Shown: piece after piece, positions 25,601-38,600 of the stretch
Layout: every line of letters begins with the position of its first letter
Position numbering within the stretch: the stretch's first letter is position 1
Source: Anseranas semipalmata
Taxonomy: Eukaryota > Chordata > Aves > Anseriformes > Anseranatidae
Direction: 5' to 3'
Length of the DNA stretch: 64,000 nucleotides
Assembly (NCBI GenBank): GCA_013399115.1
Contig: VXAA01003392.1
Span: 35,560-99,559, forward strand
The notes under the pieces: model-generated
The model's input: the letters and a program-made list of their open reading frames with translations, nothing else
What the model was told of the DNA's origin: nothing
Database searches by the model: none
Program-made: the position numbers and the translations under genes

Positions 25601-28600
25601 CAACCCATTGGCAGTCACCAAGCCACTCTTGGTCAAAATTTCTTAGTTTTTTATTTTGGGTTTTGAGAGTTGCTGTAGAGATATACTACAATGCTTCTTA
25701 CTCTTCCAAGTGTGAAAATGCTTCTTGTCCCAAGGAGCAGAGTATAGCATGTGGCTCGAGTGGTTTTAGGCTGCAATTGCTGTTCCAGGGGTGAAGAGGG
25801 AGAAGGCAATGTCTGAATGATGTTATAGAAACTTGAAAATAGCATTTCAAGACCACAGGTATGAATTCATGACTGAAGAATAGAATTGCCTCAATGGGGA
25901 AGGGTTGGGGCAGAAGACATGAGACCTAAAATAAGTTTACATACTTTTTGAGCTTTATAAACTACCCTGAAAACCAGTTCTTGGAAAACTAGTCATCCAA
26001 TGTCTTTTTGCACAGGCACAGTAGGAGCAATTTGTCTCCCTAACCATAGTCCTCCAAGTACTCATTTCTGTTAAAATGCTCACAAGGAGTTAATTAGCTA
26101 AGTAATCAGTGGCTATGAAAATAATCAAAAAAAAAAAGTAAATAGTATCAGCTGTATGTTGTATGCAGTTACTCTCTTAATTGCTTTCTTTCACCTTTGG
26201 TGCAGGGACTGGACAGTCCCTTTATAACCCAAACTGAGAGCCCTGTCTGAATCTGGCTTGATCTTTCACAAAACACAAGCACCTACTCTTACTTGATTTG
26301 AACAGGAATGCATGTGGCAGTAACATATTTACACTATGCTATAGAGCTTATGGAGCACCAAATATACTTCAGGTTTTATGCAACATACAGAACCATGTTA
26401 AAAATTATAAATAACATTGAGAAGTCAGGCACTATAAATTTAGGAAATAAAATTAAATTGATCAGAACTGCTTGAGACTCCAGAACTCGGATCTCTTACA
26501 TATACTTAAGATGAGCTGAGTTGTAATCTCCTGAAGACTTCCTGCTTCTGTTTCTGTGGGACCAATGGACAGGGACAAGCCCACTTCAGTAGTGCAAGAA
26601 ATTAGATAATTCTCCTGTCTTCTGCATCAGGCAACTAATTTCCACCTCTACAAGCATAAGATCACTCTCTGAATTTCAGCACAGTACTAGACAAGTGAAC
26701 TAAACTCACCCTCTCATAGGAGGCTCACTACACATTCCTCTTTATACAGGTGCCTGACTTTACCCATTAGTTGAATTTGCAAGGCTGCTAAACACTCCCA
26801 GCTGTGAGTAAAGTCCCCTGAAGTTGTTTTCTAGTTATTCAGTCCTGTACCACACTAACTACTTTGAATAATGAAGTGCAAGACAAGTCAATTACCTCAG
26901 CTGAGTGGACATTTTAATTTCAGTGACTTTCCGCCTTGATTTTCCTTCTGTTTAAGGAGATGAGCCTGTTTGCTTTGCACCTCAAGAAATACCCAGAGGC
27001 CAGTGACATGATCCTGGAAGAACTTGTATGACAATGAATCATGGTCTTCAGCACAGGGTAGAGAATTGGGCAAGGAGCCGCTTGCTGAAGTATGGGGACA
27101 ATCCCAAGCATTGAACAACTGCTCATGCAGTCAGAGGTCTCTTCTACGTACTGAGTGAAATAACATCCCGATGAAAAACAAAACAAAACAAAACAAAAAA
27201 ACAAAGTAAAACTTAGAATGAAAGTGTGGGTCAAAATGCATCCATGTAAGTTGTAAGTGAAACTTTAAAGTAGTGCTGACCATCTGAATTATCACATTTG
27301 CTAAACTGTGAATGTTTGATTTTACAGTCCTAATAGGTTACTTTCAGAGTTCAATGCAAATGGACTGTGACTTAAGGTCCCAAGTCTTAGAGGAAACTGG
27401 TAGGTTTTTAAACAGGTATTACAAAAAACTTCCCACAATTTTCATTTTCGCAGCCAAACCCAGGCACAATCTATCATAGAGGTTTCTATGACCATTTTCA
27501 TATAGATTACTAGATACCAAAAATGTTTCTTTGCTTATATATTTGTCAGTAATTTGACATCATGGTAAAGCTGAGAATATATTAAAATCCAGACCATATG
27601 ACTGTGTATTCACAAAACTCTCCAAAATCTGATGTACTGTACGGGAGCCTAATTCTAGGACTACAGATCCAAAGCATATGCATTTAATTTGACTTTTAAA
27701 TAAACTCACTCTGCTGGTCTTTTCATTGTGTGCAGTAATAAATAATTTCAAGGTACTGCAAGGGTCAATGCTGCAGTGTGTACACAAAAATAATTTATTA
27801 TGGTCCTGTTTCACTGTTTCACAGGTGTCTATGGAATAGTATGCTCAGCAAAAAAAAAAAAAAAAAAGCTGTGGAGAAGTATACTGTTCATCAGCATGAC
27901 ACACCATGGTAATTATTTATATTCTTCTGGGAATATAGGTTCCAGTACAAGGAGCTGTTACAGCAGCTACACTTCAGAAAAGTAAAAAAAAAAATAATGT
28001 TTATATAAAGAATCAGCAAATTACAAGATTCTAAACTTCAACAATTACTTTTATTTTCAAATGCAAGAGAGGGAGGGCTTATGCTTTTACACTGTAAATA
28101 TACATATAAGCTGATCTTAATATGGTTCTTCTGACATGCCATGTTTGAGTACTCTGACAAACATTAATTTATGGTACTTTTTCTCTGTGTGACTATCCAA
28201 ACTTTTTGTTTGTTTTGTTTTTGAGGAAACATGCAAGTTGGGCTTTGTTTTGTAGGACTGCAGCTTTGCACAGTACTTTCTGACTCAGCACTACATGCCG
28301 ATTTGATATCTAAGTTCTATGCTGCAAATCTACCACGAAAAAACTCTTAACACAACTAATCTGTCAACATTTTCTGCCTAGCTACGTTCCTCAGAGAAAC
28401 GGCCAGTTGTCTCCTGCCCCGTAAGGTTTTTCTTCCATCTGGAATGCAATACTTCACACAAAGTGCCCTAACAGCCTTGATTTTAGACAGCATCAGTTCT
28501 CCTCCCCAACTAGAAAGCCATCTGCTGCTGGCATCTGCACTGGTGACTCACCAGAAAGTTCAGTTCTGAGTTAATGGGGACTACTGGCTAGCTAGGAGGG

Positions 28601-31600
28601 CTGTACTGTGAGCAGGTCACACCTCTCAGACATTTTAATGCTTTATTTTTTTTTTTAGTACATCTGAAACCTGTAAAAGTGTTGAGCTTATTTACATTTC
28701 ACGCAATTTATTTTTCAAAACATTTAGTAATGAAGTGGTCTTTCTTCAATCTTGGCTCTCATGAAAAGGAGATTTTCAAAATGTATTTGCATGAAATGAA
28801 AGGGTCTTAGAAAACTAAACATCTCTTGCATTATTTATCACATCCCACGTCTGGATTTTTCTAGCCAGAAGGTTTAATTTGAATGAAAGAGAAAGGTTTT
28901 GCCTGTGGATTCTGAGAAGTTAGTCTTAATTTGTCTGAGAAACATCTATTAAATTTGTAGACACCAGAGGGCCCCATAGCACTCACTGATCTGACAAACA
29001 CATTTCAGTTTCCCAGTGGGGAAATAAACTGTACAGTGTGCTATTTGAAGCTTGAAGTCTTAGAAGGAAAACTGCCTTGAATTTTACCAGTTTATTTATA
29101 TATATATAAAATTACCAAGCCATAACTGAAGTCCTTTGAACGGGATATTTACTGTGCATTCATTCATGTGTACTTTACAAATCCAAGCTCAGGACTTTTC
29201 TGGATGTTAGCAGTTATCTGGTGCTTGTGTTTCGGTGTTTCTCCTGAGCCAGATATTGGCATAGAAAGAAGAATGAAGTTCCGAGGTGTCACTGGGCGGC
29301 CCAGCTCTACAGGGCCCTTGTATCAGCCACATACAAACAAAGCTCTCAGAGTCTTACGTGCACACCTAAGCGGGCTACACTTTTCAGTGACTTTGCTGCT
29401 GTTTCTTGAGGTTTATCATCAGCCCTAAGTGAGGTACACTTTAGCTACCTCACAGCATCTTCTTCAAAGGCCCAAAGTCCATTTGGTTGGCCTTTCCCTT
29501 TTGTTCATTTCATTCTGAACAAAATTTACCTGCAGGATTGTCCAACTGGCTTTTTCTGCTGTAAGTAGAACACCATTAATAGAGCCAGATTTTGGTGTGT
29601 GAAATATGTAGGGCTTTGGGAAGAAAACAGAGTTAGCTGTAGCTCGATATGAACTCTTTTGCACTCTTCAATACAACTTTGGAATATGTTCTTAGGGATG
29701 CATGATCCAACTTATACATTTGTAAAAAAACATTGGCTTCCCTAGGTTAGGAACTCCGCACGGGAGTAGAAGCCAGAGCCCTTAGTTAAGCAGCTAGAAT
29801 CCAGGAGAGAAGCTGTTCTGATTTTGATCTACAGGCTTAGCATGGAACTAGTATTTCCCACTGCCTAGTTGTGAGCAGGGCCAAAACCTGAAGTTACATT
29901 CTATGGAGTTTGAGAAGCAAGAGCTTAAGACTTAAGGAAAGTCTCTCCACTGAGTTAGAAGAATGGCTTTGGACTGTGGATACTAGAAGTAAGCCCTTTT
30001 TCAAAATAAATCAATACCAATCCCATATACATACCTGTAAAAAGTATAATAATAAATGGGTGGCATCATTTTTTTTTATATTAAGGACTAATTGGCTGGA
30101 AAGCTAACCCAGGAAGCAGGAGACCTTGTTTTATCCTCATTCAGATTAAAACATGCAGTGTTTCCAGAATGTATAACACCTACCAGTAATAGAGGCAGTT
30201 TTTAGGTAAGAGGAAAAAACATCTTCCATATCTCCATTTAAAGCTCTACTGGTAGATAGTAAATGATTTAGGATTCCCTGGGACAAGAAGGAGGCATGAC
30301 AGTGTAGTCCAATTGTTAGGATACCTACCCGAGAAAGGGGAGTCTTTGGATGTCTTTGTATTTTCTTGACCTGCCATAATGTCACCAGCTCTTAAAAGAA
30401 AGCCGTAACTAACACCTTTGCAAAGCTTGCTCCAGTAGGAACAAGTATGGTAGATGCCACAAGAACACACTTACTAGGCAAAGCTTAAGTGGAAGGATAT
30501 CTATGTGATTAGGCACCAGCATCAGAGTGGCAGAAACAGAAGCCACTTTGGAACAGGCAGAGAACTGCAGGTATTAAACTTTTTTTTTTTTTTAAATATC
30601 AAATACGGAGAAAAAAGTTATTTTAGATGACACCAGTGCAAAGACCCAATTCTCCTTTCAAACAAACAAACAAACAAGCAATGAATCTTCTGTTATTGAT
30701 GGCAACAGAAGTGGAGAGTCTGTTGACAAGATGTAAGCACAGAAAAGACTAGCACACAAGTGCTTTTAATTTTGAGTAGAGCTGCAAAGAATAAAACTCT
30801 TAGTGGTATATCTGATACTACTCAGGCACATTGGCAGGTAGAAAAGGGTAGGAAGCCCCTTCTACTCAAATAGTGTTTTACTGAAACAAGGTTTGTATAG
30901 GTCTTGAACTCCAAACAAAGCAATGGACTAGATGCAGCTATTTATGTCTTTATAATAGCCTGATATGGAAGCTATGATTTATGTGGTGGTAGAGCAAGAA
31001 CATAAGCCTTCTGAAATAAATACATTTTCCCTCCCCACAAAAAATGACAGTAAAAAAAGTGTGCATGTAAAAAGGTGCAGTATATGTTTATTTAAAATAA
31101 GTACTCAAAGAAAGACATTGTTAACACATGGAGAATTCAGATTCCTGCTCCAAGTTATCTTTCCCACACAAAAATTAATACAAGCTGAAGATTAGACTTG
31201 CCCTTTGGCAATATAAACATTGCAAAAAGTGTATGTATTTCCAGTAGGAGGTATGTTGTTACATTTTGATTTTTGGCTCACTTCATGCCATGTGACATCC
31301 TTAGTTATATGACCGACTATAAAGTTGGAGACTGCAATTATTTGCACAAGTTGGACCATGCTCATACTATGTTTGTAATAATACAAAGCCAAACCAAGCC
31401 CACCCACATGTAATAGGTGAACCATCCTTACATTAGCTGTTTAAGGTTTCAAAAGTAAAAGGATTTTTTTCCCTTTTTCAGTGCCAGTGTCCCAGCTTAC
31501 ACTTTTCATTTAATTTTGAACCATAAAATTCAGTCTATTACATGAGATAACAGATCAGAAAGATGAAGCCATCCACTTCATTTTCTCTGAAGTCATTGTT

Positions 31601-31676
31601 AAAAAAGTTAAATGCTGAGATCCAAGAGTCTCGGTGTTTAAAGTACTACTAAGAAATCTGTAAACAGTTCAAAAAG
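19601..31676. other. Intergenic stretch, AT-rich, no supported gene
   Basis: About 12 kb with A/T runs (18628-18644 just outside; 20970-20982, 21007-21025, 24158-24173, 27850-27867), AT dinucleotide patches (21330-21356, 23770-23790, 29096-29109) and short open frames without recognisable content. Some ancient repeats may be too decayed for me to name. Confidence 0.6.
27177..27202 (+). repeat. (AAAAC)n simple repeat
   Basis: Several units of AAAAC followed by an A run; low complexity only. Confidence 0.9.
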
Positions 31677-31835
31677 TGTTGAGCAGCCAGCAGCCAAGCA
31701 CCCAACCAAGCAGCCAACCACTCAATCACTCCTGGGTGGGCAGCGGAGAATAAGAGCAAAAGCAAGAAAACTCATGGGTTGAGATAAAGACAGTTTAATA
31801 AGTGAAGGAAAGAGGGGAAAGAAAAATAACAAAAA

Positions 31836-31922
31836 ACAACAACAACAACAAAAGCAAAACCAACCAACCAAAAAAAAAAAAAAACAACAAAAAAACAAAA
31901 ACAAAACAAAACAACAACAACA
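31836..31922 (+). repeat. A-rich (CAA/CAAAA)n simple repeat within the LTR
   Basis: Nearly uninterrupted A with spaced C (AACAACAACAACAAC, a 16-base A run, then AAAACAAAACAAAAC). On the LTR sense strand it is a GTT-rich tract, which this LTR family usually has in shorter form. The antisense open frame full of Phe/Val here is an artefact of this repeat. Confidence 0.9.
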
Positions 31923-32127
31923 TGTCCTGGCTGTGTCCCCTCCTGGCCACTCACCTACCCCCAAAGGCAGACTGATGCCCAATCAGTCTCCAAACAATCC
32001 CCCCGCCACCTTCTTCCTCTATCCCCAGTTTTTATTACCGAGCATGATGTTATGTGGCACGAAATATCCCTTTGGGCAGTTCAGGTCAGCTGTCCTGGCT
32101 GTGTCCCCTCCTGGCCACTCACCTACC
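31923..32127. repeat. Perfect 37-base direct repeat inside the LTR
   Basis: The same 37 bases, beginning TGTCCTGGCTGTGTCCCCTC and ending CACTCACCTACC, occur at 31923-31959 and 32091-32127, 168 bases apart. The 32091 copy, or at least its first half, sits where such LTRs normally have this motif. The 31923 copy directly follows the A/C-rich simple repeat and seems to replace other sequence. Confidence 0.9.
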
Positions 32128-32309
32128 AGCCAACTCGCTGTGAGGGGCTGAGTGGGGAAGAGAGAAACCCCTGCCCCTGTGCAAGCAGGGCTCAGCAGCT
32201 GCCCAAACCCTGCTGTGCCATCAGCACCATTTCAGCCACAAATGCAGAACACAGCACCATATAGGCTGCTATGAAGACAATGAACACCATCCCAGCCAGA
32301 CTCACTACA

Positions 32310-33013
32310 GAAAGAAATCTCAAGAATTCAGCTATTAATCTGCATGAGATATCACATCATAGCACAACTATTTGAAAGCTTAAAATCAAAAGCAAGTCAT
32401 CTACCGCAAAATGCTTTCAGAGTATGAAACAGTGTGTCAAGTTTATCAAACACGAAAGCACTCCCCTACAGTCAATACTATCCTTAACTTTTGCAGTAGT
32501 GGCTTTGGCCAGTGCATTTATAAAATAAGCAATAAGGCCGTCCCCAAACATACAACTTTGTATGCAAGATTGTGGGACTTGTGTCCACATTATTAAAATT
32601 GATGTTTTCCTCCTACAGTTTGTATATTGTTATTTACTGTTTACTCCCAGCAGGTTGTAAGCAGTATTGTACAGTAGAGATGCATAAATAGAATCATAAA
32701 TAAAAGAAGGTGCTTAGAAAGGTAGCTTGATGACTTTGCCACTGCACATGAAAACTCATTATTAGTTTATGATGCTTGCCTATTCTAGTTCTGGGGAAAA
32801 AATAAATAAATATACAGCATCAGAAGGTGTGATTTCCATGTGCCTCCTCTTCCGCCCATAAGTAAATATCCTGGGAATGGAGAGCAGAAGTAACGGTCTG
32901 TGGCAGTCAACAGTGTCTCTTCACAGAACCTGAGAGTTCCTTGGCATTTATAGGACAAACTGTTCATTAAACCTGAAATATCTCAAACAGTGCTACTCCC
33001 AGAGACAGTAGTT
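32310..33013. other. Stretch between LTR and possible end of GAS2L3 3' UTR
   Basis: AT-rich sequence with no coding signal. It could be distal GAS2L3 3' UTR if the transcript extends to the LTR. Confidence 0.4.
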
Positions 33014-34255
33014 TTTATTCATCTACCATGAAACTCATTTCTGCTAAGAATTAAGGGTTGAGCACCATGGACGTTTAACCCACTAAGAGCCTTCAGGAGC
33101 TGAGCATAAAGGGTGCTCAGCTTTCTGGCACTTTCAGATGTTTGAAGACAAATGTAGGCCCTCATTAGCTCTTTGGGAAACTACTCCTCACCTCCCAAAA
33201 GGTAATACAGCAGAACCAGTAACAAGATCTCCATAAACAAAAAAACAAAGGCCACTGCAGACTAAGACTGCCCACAAAATCAGCCACTAGCAGTGAGAAG
33301 CATTTAGCGATTCAGCTTTACGGAAGAAGGCCACTCCTGCAGAGCAGTGAGGCCCAGCACTCATAGCCCAGTGTTGCTGTAGCAGAGTTGCTTTGGGGTC
33401 CATTCTGGGGAAAGCGCCCTCACAACAACTCAGGTACTTCTTTCTGCCCACACAGCAAGAGCTCTCTAGGAAAAACTGGGCTCACCTGTAGTCACATCTG
33501 AACATATACAAAGCAAAGTTGTGTCCCCTGGCTTTAAGAAGCAGCATTGTTAAGGCACAACAAGAGAGAGTGATCAAGGCCATGACTTTCCATGTCCAAC
33601 TTAAATGCAAGCCAAGGAGGCTCCACACCTAAGTAAGCTGAAGCCATGTTAAGGCATACAGGGGCACAATGAACAGTGATAACTACACCTGTCAAACAGA
33701 ACTAGAGATTTCTTTCTCTAATACATGCAGGTGACCCAAATTTGGGTTCTGGAACACTGGCAAACAACAACAACAAAAAGTACAAATTGAAAAAAGCAAT
33801 AGTTTTGAGGTATTAGAAATTTTATAGCACGTGCAAAGCTCTATCGCTTACCACAGGCCTTGAAGCAGATGTGCCTGAACAACCAGAATCATTCAGGCTC
33901 TGCCCTAGGTAGATGTTTCTTGAACAGGCTTCACTCCCTTGAAAATGAGCAGCAGCAGCAGCCCCAGCTTCCCTTCCTCTCTCCTGCCTTTCCCCACAGC
34001 AGGTCAGGCTAGCAGCAAACAGGGATATTCTCTATTCCACAGTGCAAGCAAGCTCATTTCTTTATCTAAATAGAAGTTTTTAAACCACAAAATAAATACA
34101 GTTCTTACTGTAAGTTATGCAGCAAAATGTACATTATGCCTAATATTTGACTTGGCACATGTAGTGTTATTTAACTCATTTTTCTCCTCAGTGTAGCAGA
34201 TACAAGAGGCCCAATTGAACAATATTAGGATTTCCACAGAGGGTAACAAATAAGT
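33014..34255 (-). other. GAS2L3: Probable GAS2L3 3' untranslated region with candidate poly(A) signal
   Basis: The bases 3' of the GAS2L3 stop have no further coding potential. The first AATAAA I found on the minus strand is at 33019-33014. Its use is a guess. The true 3' end could be nearer via a variant signal, or further downstream, where the reverse-oriented LTR (31677-32309) carries its own AATAAAA. Confidence 0.3.
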
Positions 34256-35677
34256 TTACTTTCTGGGCTTTTTACTCCCTGTCATAACAAAATAGTGATC
34301 ATCTTGCCTGCTCTTCAGAAGAGGACCTTTTGATACACTAGGTGCTCCTTTATTACACACTGTTGCTGATTTTCCTTTAGAGAGAGGTTTCTTGGCTGCT
34401 GACACCAAGCTTCCATTCACTTGCAAGTTTCTGGTTGAAGGCTGACTTTTTGTGGAAGGCTGTGCTGTTTTTTTGGTCACTGCTACTTTGGCTGAAGTTT
34501 GAGGAAGCCGTACAACAGACAGCGGAGTGCGTTCAGGAGGTTTGGATGAAGTGGGTCCAATCTCAGGGGGTTTACTGATATTTTGGGTCTGTAGACACTC
34601 TGTGGCTGGTTTCTTATTGACAGCTGGTGGTACATTTTTGCTTGTAGATACCAGTGTAGGTGATGACTTTGATGCTTTACTAACTGCCAGGGAAGGTGCA
34701 GAAGCTGAGTGTTTTAGGACTGAAGCAGCCTTCACGTTCCTTGTCAGGTCAGAGGCTGTTTGTGGAGCTTTCCAAGGTTGCCGAGACTCAGTTCCTGAAG
34801 CCTGAGTAGTATTTTCAGAAGGAGGTTTTGCAAGGAGCTGCTGAGAATGTGCAAACTTGGCAACAGCACGCAGATTTGTAACAGGTGGCCGGGCTGGCCT
34901 CAGAGCAACAGAATTCACTTTGGTTTTAGTGACAGATACAGGTTTGCATTTAGAGGGGACACACTTCTGTTTTGAAGCCATTGTTTCAGCTGTTGCAGGC
35001 AACTGAGACAACTGTTTTTTAGAGGATGAGAGGGCAGAAAGCATCCCTGGTGCCGGGGAGCCTTGGGCGAGGGCAAATCTCACCTTCGGAGCATCAGGGG
35101 ACCGAATACGTTTGCGTAATGTTTCAGAGTGAACGAGAGCTGTTCTTGATCCTGCAGATGAAGAGCTTTTGTTTGCAGGCTGTGAAGGAGCAGAAGCTGG
35201 CAAGCTGCGCGCAGGAGACTCCAGTTTCTTTGAGGTGGCCATTAACGGTTTTAAAGGAGACTGTGGACCCGTTGCTGAAGACCCGTGTAGTTTGGGCCTG
35301 GCTGACAACTTGGCAGCAGATGACGGGTACACTGGCACTTTTGGTGATGCCATGGCAGGGGGCTGAGGACGTTTAGATAAAGCTTTCTTAGCAGTGGCCC
35401 CATGGACAGCCTTTATTGCTGGAACAGGAGTAGGGGGGTTTGATGGCTGCTTTTGAAACATATTGACTGCTGACATTGGGTTCATGACAGGAGGTTCCTG
35501 AATTCTGGCGGTTGAGTTGGGGACACTGTCACTGGTGACCCCTTTCTGAAATGCCAGGATTTTTTGCTCCAGAGTTGCAAATTGAAGCACTCGGCAGGGA
35601 TCATATTTAAGCAGAAAACCTTGAAGAGTGTCCCAGCCTCCACCAACACGTACCATCACATGCTTGCCATGTAGCAT
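34256..35677 (-). CDS. GAS2L3: GAS2L3 terminal coding exon (GAR second half plus long basic tail)
   Basis: The exon begins at ATGCTACATGG after acceptor CCATGCTCAG (AG at 35678-35679); the open frame upstream of that point is intron. It encodes 473 residues. First comes the rest of the GAR domain ([20 protein letters not shown] then [20 protein letters not shown]). Then follows a tail of about 430 residues rich in Ser, Pro, Lys, Ala and Thr. RPKL (in [10 protein letters not shown]) and RTPL (in [11 protein letters not shown]) fit the RxxL destruction-box form, which is relevant because mammalian GAS2L3 is reported as an APC/C substrate; function here is inference. The last 15 residues are [15 protein letters not shown], then TAA at 34258-34256. 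Confidence 0.96.
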   Translation of the reverse strand: MLHGKHVMVRVGGGWDTLQGFLLKYDPCRVLQFATLEQKILAFQKGVTSDSVPNSTARIQEPPVMNPMSAVNMFQKQPSNPPTPVPAIKAVHGATAKKALSKRPQPPAMASPKVPVYPSSAAKLSARPKLHGSSATGPQSPLKPLMATSKKLESPARSLPASAPSQPANKSSSSAGSRTALVHSETLRKRIRSPDAPKVRFALAQGSPAPGMLSALSSSKKQLSQLPATAETMASKQKCVPSKCKPVSVTKTKVNSVALRPARPPVTNLRAVAKFAHSQQLLAKPPSENTTQASGTESRQPWKAPQTASDLTRNVKAASVLKHSASAPSLAVSKASKSSPTLVSTSKNVPPAVNKKPATECLQTQNISKPPEIGPTSSKPPERTPLSVVRLPQTSAKVAVTKKTAQPSTKSQPSTRNLQVNGSLVSAAKKPLSKGKSATVCNKGAPSVSKGPLLKSRQDDHYFVMTGSKKPRK

Positions 35678-38600
35678 CTGAGCATGGAGGAAGAGGGGGT
35701 GGGAACAGGAGAATAACATGAGAAATCTTGTTTTATGCAGCTCTAAGTCTTCTTCTTACATTATAATCTATTGAAATCAACCAAAAATAGGACCTTCTTT
35801 CTTACAGGGAATCATTTTAAGAAAGAAATTATGTGGTAAATAAAAGGTTTATGCTTGCCTATTCTTTTACTAGTTTCTCCTGCAGAGTCATTATGTGTCA
35901 GAAAATAATGAAACCATATATATAGAAGACATTTTAACCATCCTGTCAGCATATTTATTTAGTACACTGAGTTTCAGATACAGGTTTTGTTCAAGTTATG
36001 AATGTCCTCAAAACTTTTTAATCCCACAAATTCTTATCCCTGCTGAAGGGAGTGCTCAGCTAGCTGCGAATTATAAATCCAAGTGTCCAGATTTCAAACA
36101 AGCAGTGTTCTCAGGATATTCCATTGCATTATTCTTATTTATACTGTAAGTTGTTACTGAAATTTTAGAAACACAGAAAAGCATTAACTTGCTTAGTTTA
36201 GTGTGGTTGTAACTGTAAACTCAATGGTTGTAAGATCTAATTAACTAGACCTGTTTTGAATAGGGGATCGGATCATGTAGTGTCCTGACCTAAATCATTC
36301 TGTAATTTTAAAACAATACCATAAAAATGAGGTATTTCAGTTAAAAGTATTTCTTTCCCCATTTTGAATATAAATTGTAATACCGAGAAACCACTTACTC
36401 GTATGAAAAGTATTTTATCTCCCAGTCTATAACGTCCCTCAGATAAATATTCAATTGAAAATCGATGGGAACAACTGCAGGGAGGATCTTCTGCTATATG
36501 TTTAACCTAGTTATTAAAATTGAAAGCATCTGTTAGTATTTTGATAGAAGCATGTTTAACAGTTTGAGTTAATCAGCATCACTTGTATTAAATATCTTCA
36601 TCCCATAATTTAAGAAAACACTAAAATTCTGTTCCCTCACTAGAGAATCTCAGCTAGATAAAGCTTAAAAATGGAGAACAAAAGATCGAAAGAACAAACG
36701 GTACGTGCAGATGAATATTTTCACATTGTCCAAATCCAATTTTCATTATTTCTTCAATTTTAACAGATTTCTATCTTCCTTTTAAAGATTTGTCCATAAC
36801 ACTACACATAGTAGCATCAAATTCCAACCATAACCTTTCAAAGACATGGTTATGGTCTCAAGAAATTGAAACCCAAGTACCTGGATCTCTCCTGTGACTA
36901 AATCAGTGTTCAACAGAACCAATTCCATTGATACATTTTGCCCAGGGGCACTTCAGCATTCTCCCTCACTTTTTAGAACGCTTTTATAATTTAATCTTCT
37001 ATGCAACACCCAAGAAGGAAACCACTGATAAAAGGAGAAAGATAGTCCCCAAATAAGTCCAGACATATAGAAGATGCGCCTCATACTGCCACTTAGAAAC
37101 TTAAAATAAAAAAAATAAAAAAATTGGAAGGTCAAAACTATTGCCAAGTAGCAAAACTAGTGAGTTTTCAGAGAGCTTGAGGATATGGTGGATGGTATTC
37201 CCAAAGAAGCAGAAGTTTTATATTACAACGCAGAGGATTGTTAAAATAAATTTTAAAATTTCAATGTGCATTTTTAGCAAAATAGGAGTTGTTCATCATT
37301 TCTTTTGGACAAATTCACAAGATGTACAAGTCATTTCCTTTTCTGCATACACATTAATTTCCAATTGGTACAGCTACACAGGTTTTATTTAAAGTCTTTT
37401 TTTGAAGCTTTTCATCAAAGCCTACTTTAACATTTCATGAAGTTCATATTACAGTTGTAGAATATTGATGCACAACATCAATTGAGAGGCTAATTCTTAT
37501 GCTGAAAGCAGCAATGAAAGAAGGGAAGAATCAAGGTAAATTATATGCACTGACACATTAACTCCAAACTATACATGTCATCGTGTTTCTTACATTTTTT
37601 TTAATTAATTGTTCAGAAGAGGTGCATACATTTCTGTTTTCTATTTAAGAAGACTCAAAAATATTAGATGAAATATAATAAGCCTATGCTTACTGAGCCA
37701 GATCAGACAAGTACTAGGCTGAGTTTGACTTAAAGACCTCTTCACAATAAGTACTTACTGCCTCATGTAGTTCCCCATGGTGACAGCATGACTTTGCTGT
37801 GCTAACAGGTGATGCTGGTCCAGAGGTCATTAGCAGTGTTTCTTCTAGCTCAATTTCCTTCTCTAGTTTTACTAGCACAGGAGGTTCAACTCCATACCTC
37901 AACACAAATACATAAGTAGAAAGTTTAATTAATAATCTACTAAAGAAAATAAAAAGGAAGTGATGATGACAAGTAAACAAAATTCTGAGTAGCTAGACTA
38001 AGAGGGAACAGCACTACACCAGTCAGAGGAATAACTGTTTTGATAATCCAAAGAGAAGAAGCAGCTCCAAGTTCCTGGTAGAAGTCCTCTCAAAGGTGGT
38101 CCTAGAGCTACCAGGGAAGGCAATAACAATACTGTCAAACCTGCACAACTTTGGTCACAACCAATTTAGATAAACTATCTTAAAGCTTCCTGCTCTGTAC
38201 TGGAAATAAATTGGAAGTCTAAATTTAAAGAATAATAGAGTTGATTCATATTTAAAGCTTCCATAAATCTACCAAAAAGCTTTAAAAAAAAAAGAGACCT
38301 TAAGATCATATTTACCATTCACTGAATTCTTCCAAGATGCACGCATATCTATAAGCTGAAGGTAACATTTAAACACACAGCTATAAAAAGTAGTATGGAT
38401 CAGCACCTCTCCATGAAAAGAATGCAATGAATATTTGGAAAAAAATACTCATATTGTACAGTGGTCCTAGAAATGCTGCTCATTGCTTTCTGTACATAAT
38501 TAATATATAATGCATTGCACTTAATGACCACAGGTTGTCTCAGCTTTTGCTTGATAGAATATATTCTTCAGTTTCTAGTTAAAAGGATGCATGGATCACA

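Larger units (their letters stand above)
31677..32309 (-). mobile_element. Long terminal repeat of an avian endogenous retrovirus, reverse orientation (solo LTR)
   Basis: I recognise the pattern of a common avian ERV LTR, read on the minus strand. A U3-like start contains CTGGGATGGTGTTCATTGTC. A poly(A) signal in GGTAATAAAAACTGGGG follows mid-element. A T-rich/GTT-rich stretch comes next, and a 3' part contains ATTAAACTGTCTTTATCTCA. The ends are TGTAGTGAG (right) and a terminal CA next to 31677. Flanking five-base sequences AAAAG (left) and GAAAG (right) match at four of five positions and could be a decayed target-site duplication. No retroviral coding sequence lies on either side, so this is a solo LTR. 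The exact family name was not determined. It contains an unexpected internal 37-base duplication. Confidence 0.8.

Noticed and set aside
31722..31982. Minus-strand open frame rich in Phe, Cys and Val at the LTR
   Set aside because: It is the GTT-rich tract of the LTR read through; no retroviral gene is present beside the LTR.
1..34000. ANO4 coding exons expected next in conserved gene order
   Set aside because: I compared the minus-strand open frames with the ANO4 N-terminal region as I remember it and found none; ANO4 coding exons probably lie left of the window.
34527..35376. Plus-strand open frames (34527-34805, 35026-35376) opposite GAS2L3
   Set aside because: They are antisense shadows of the long Ser/Pro/Lys-rich terminal GAS2L3 exon, with no recognisable content.
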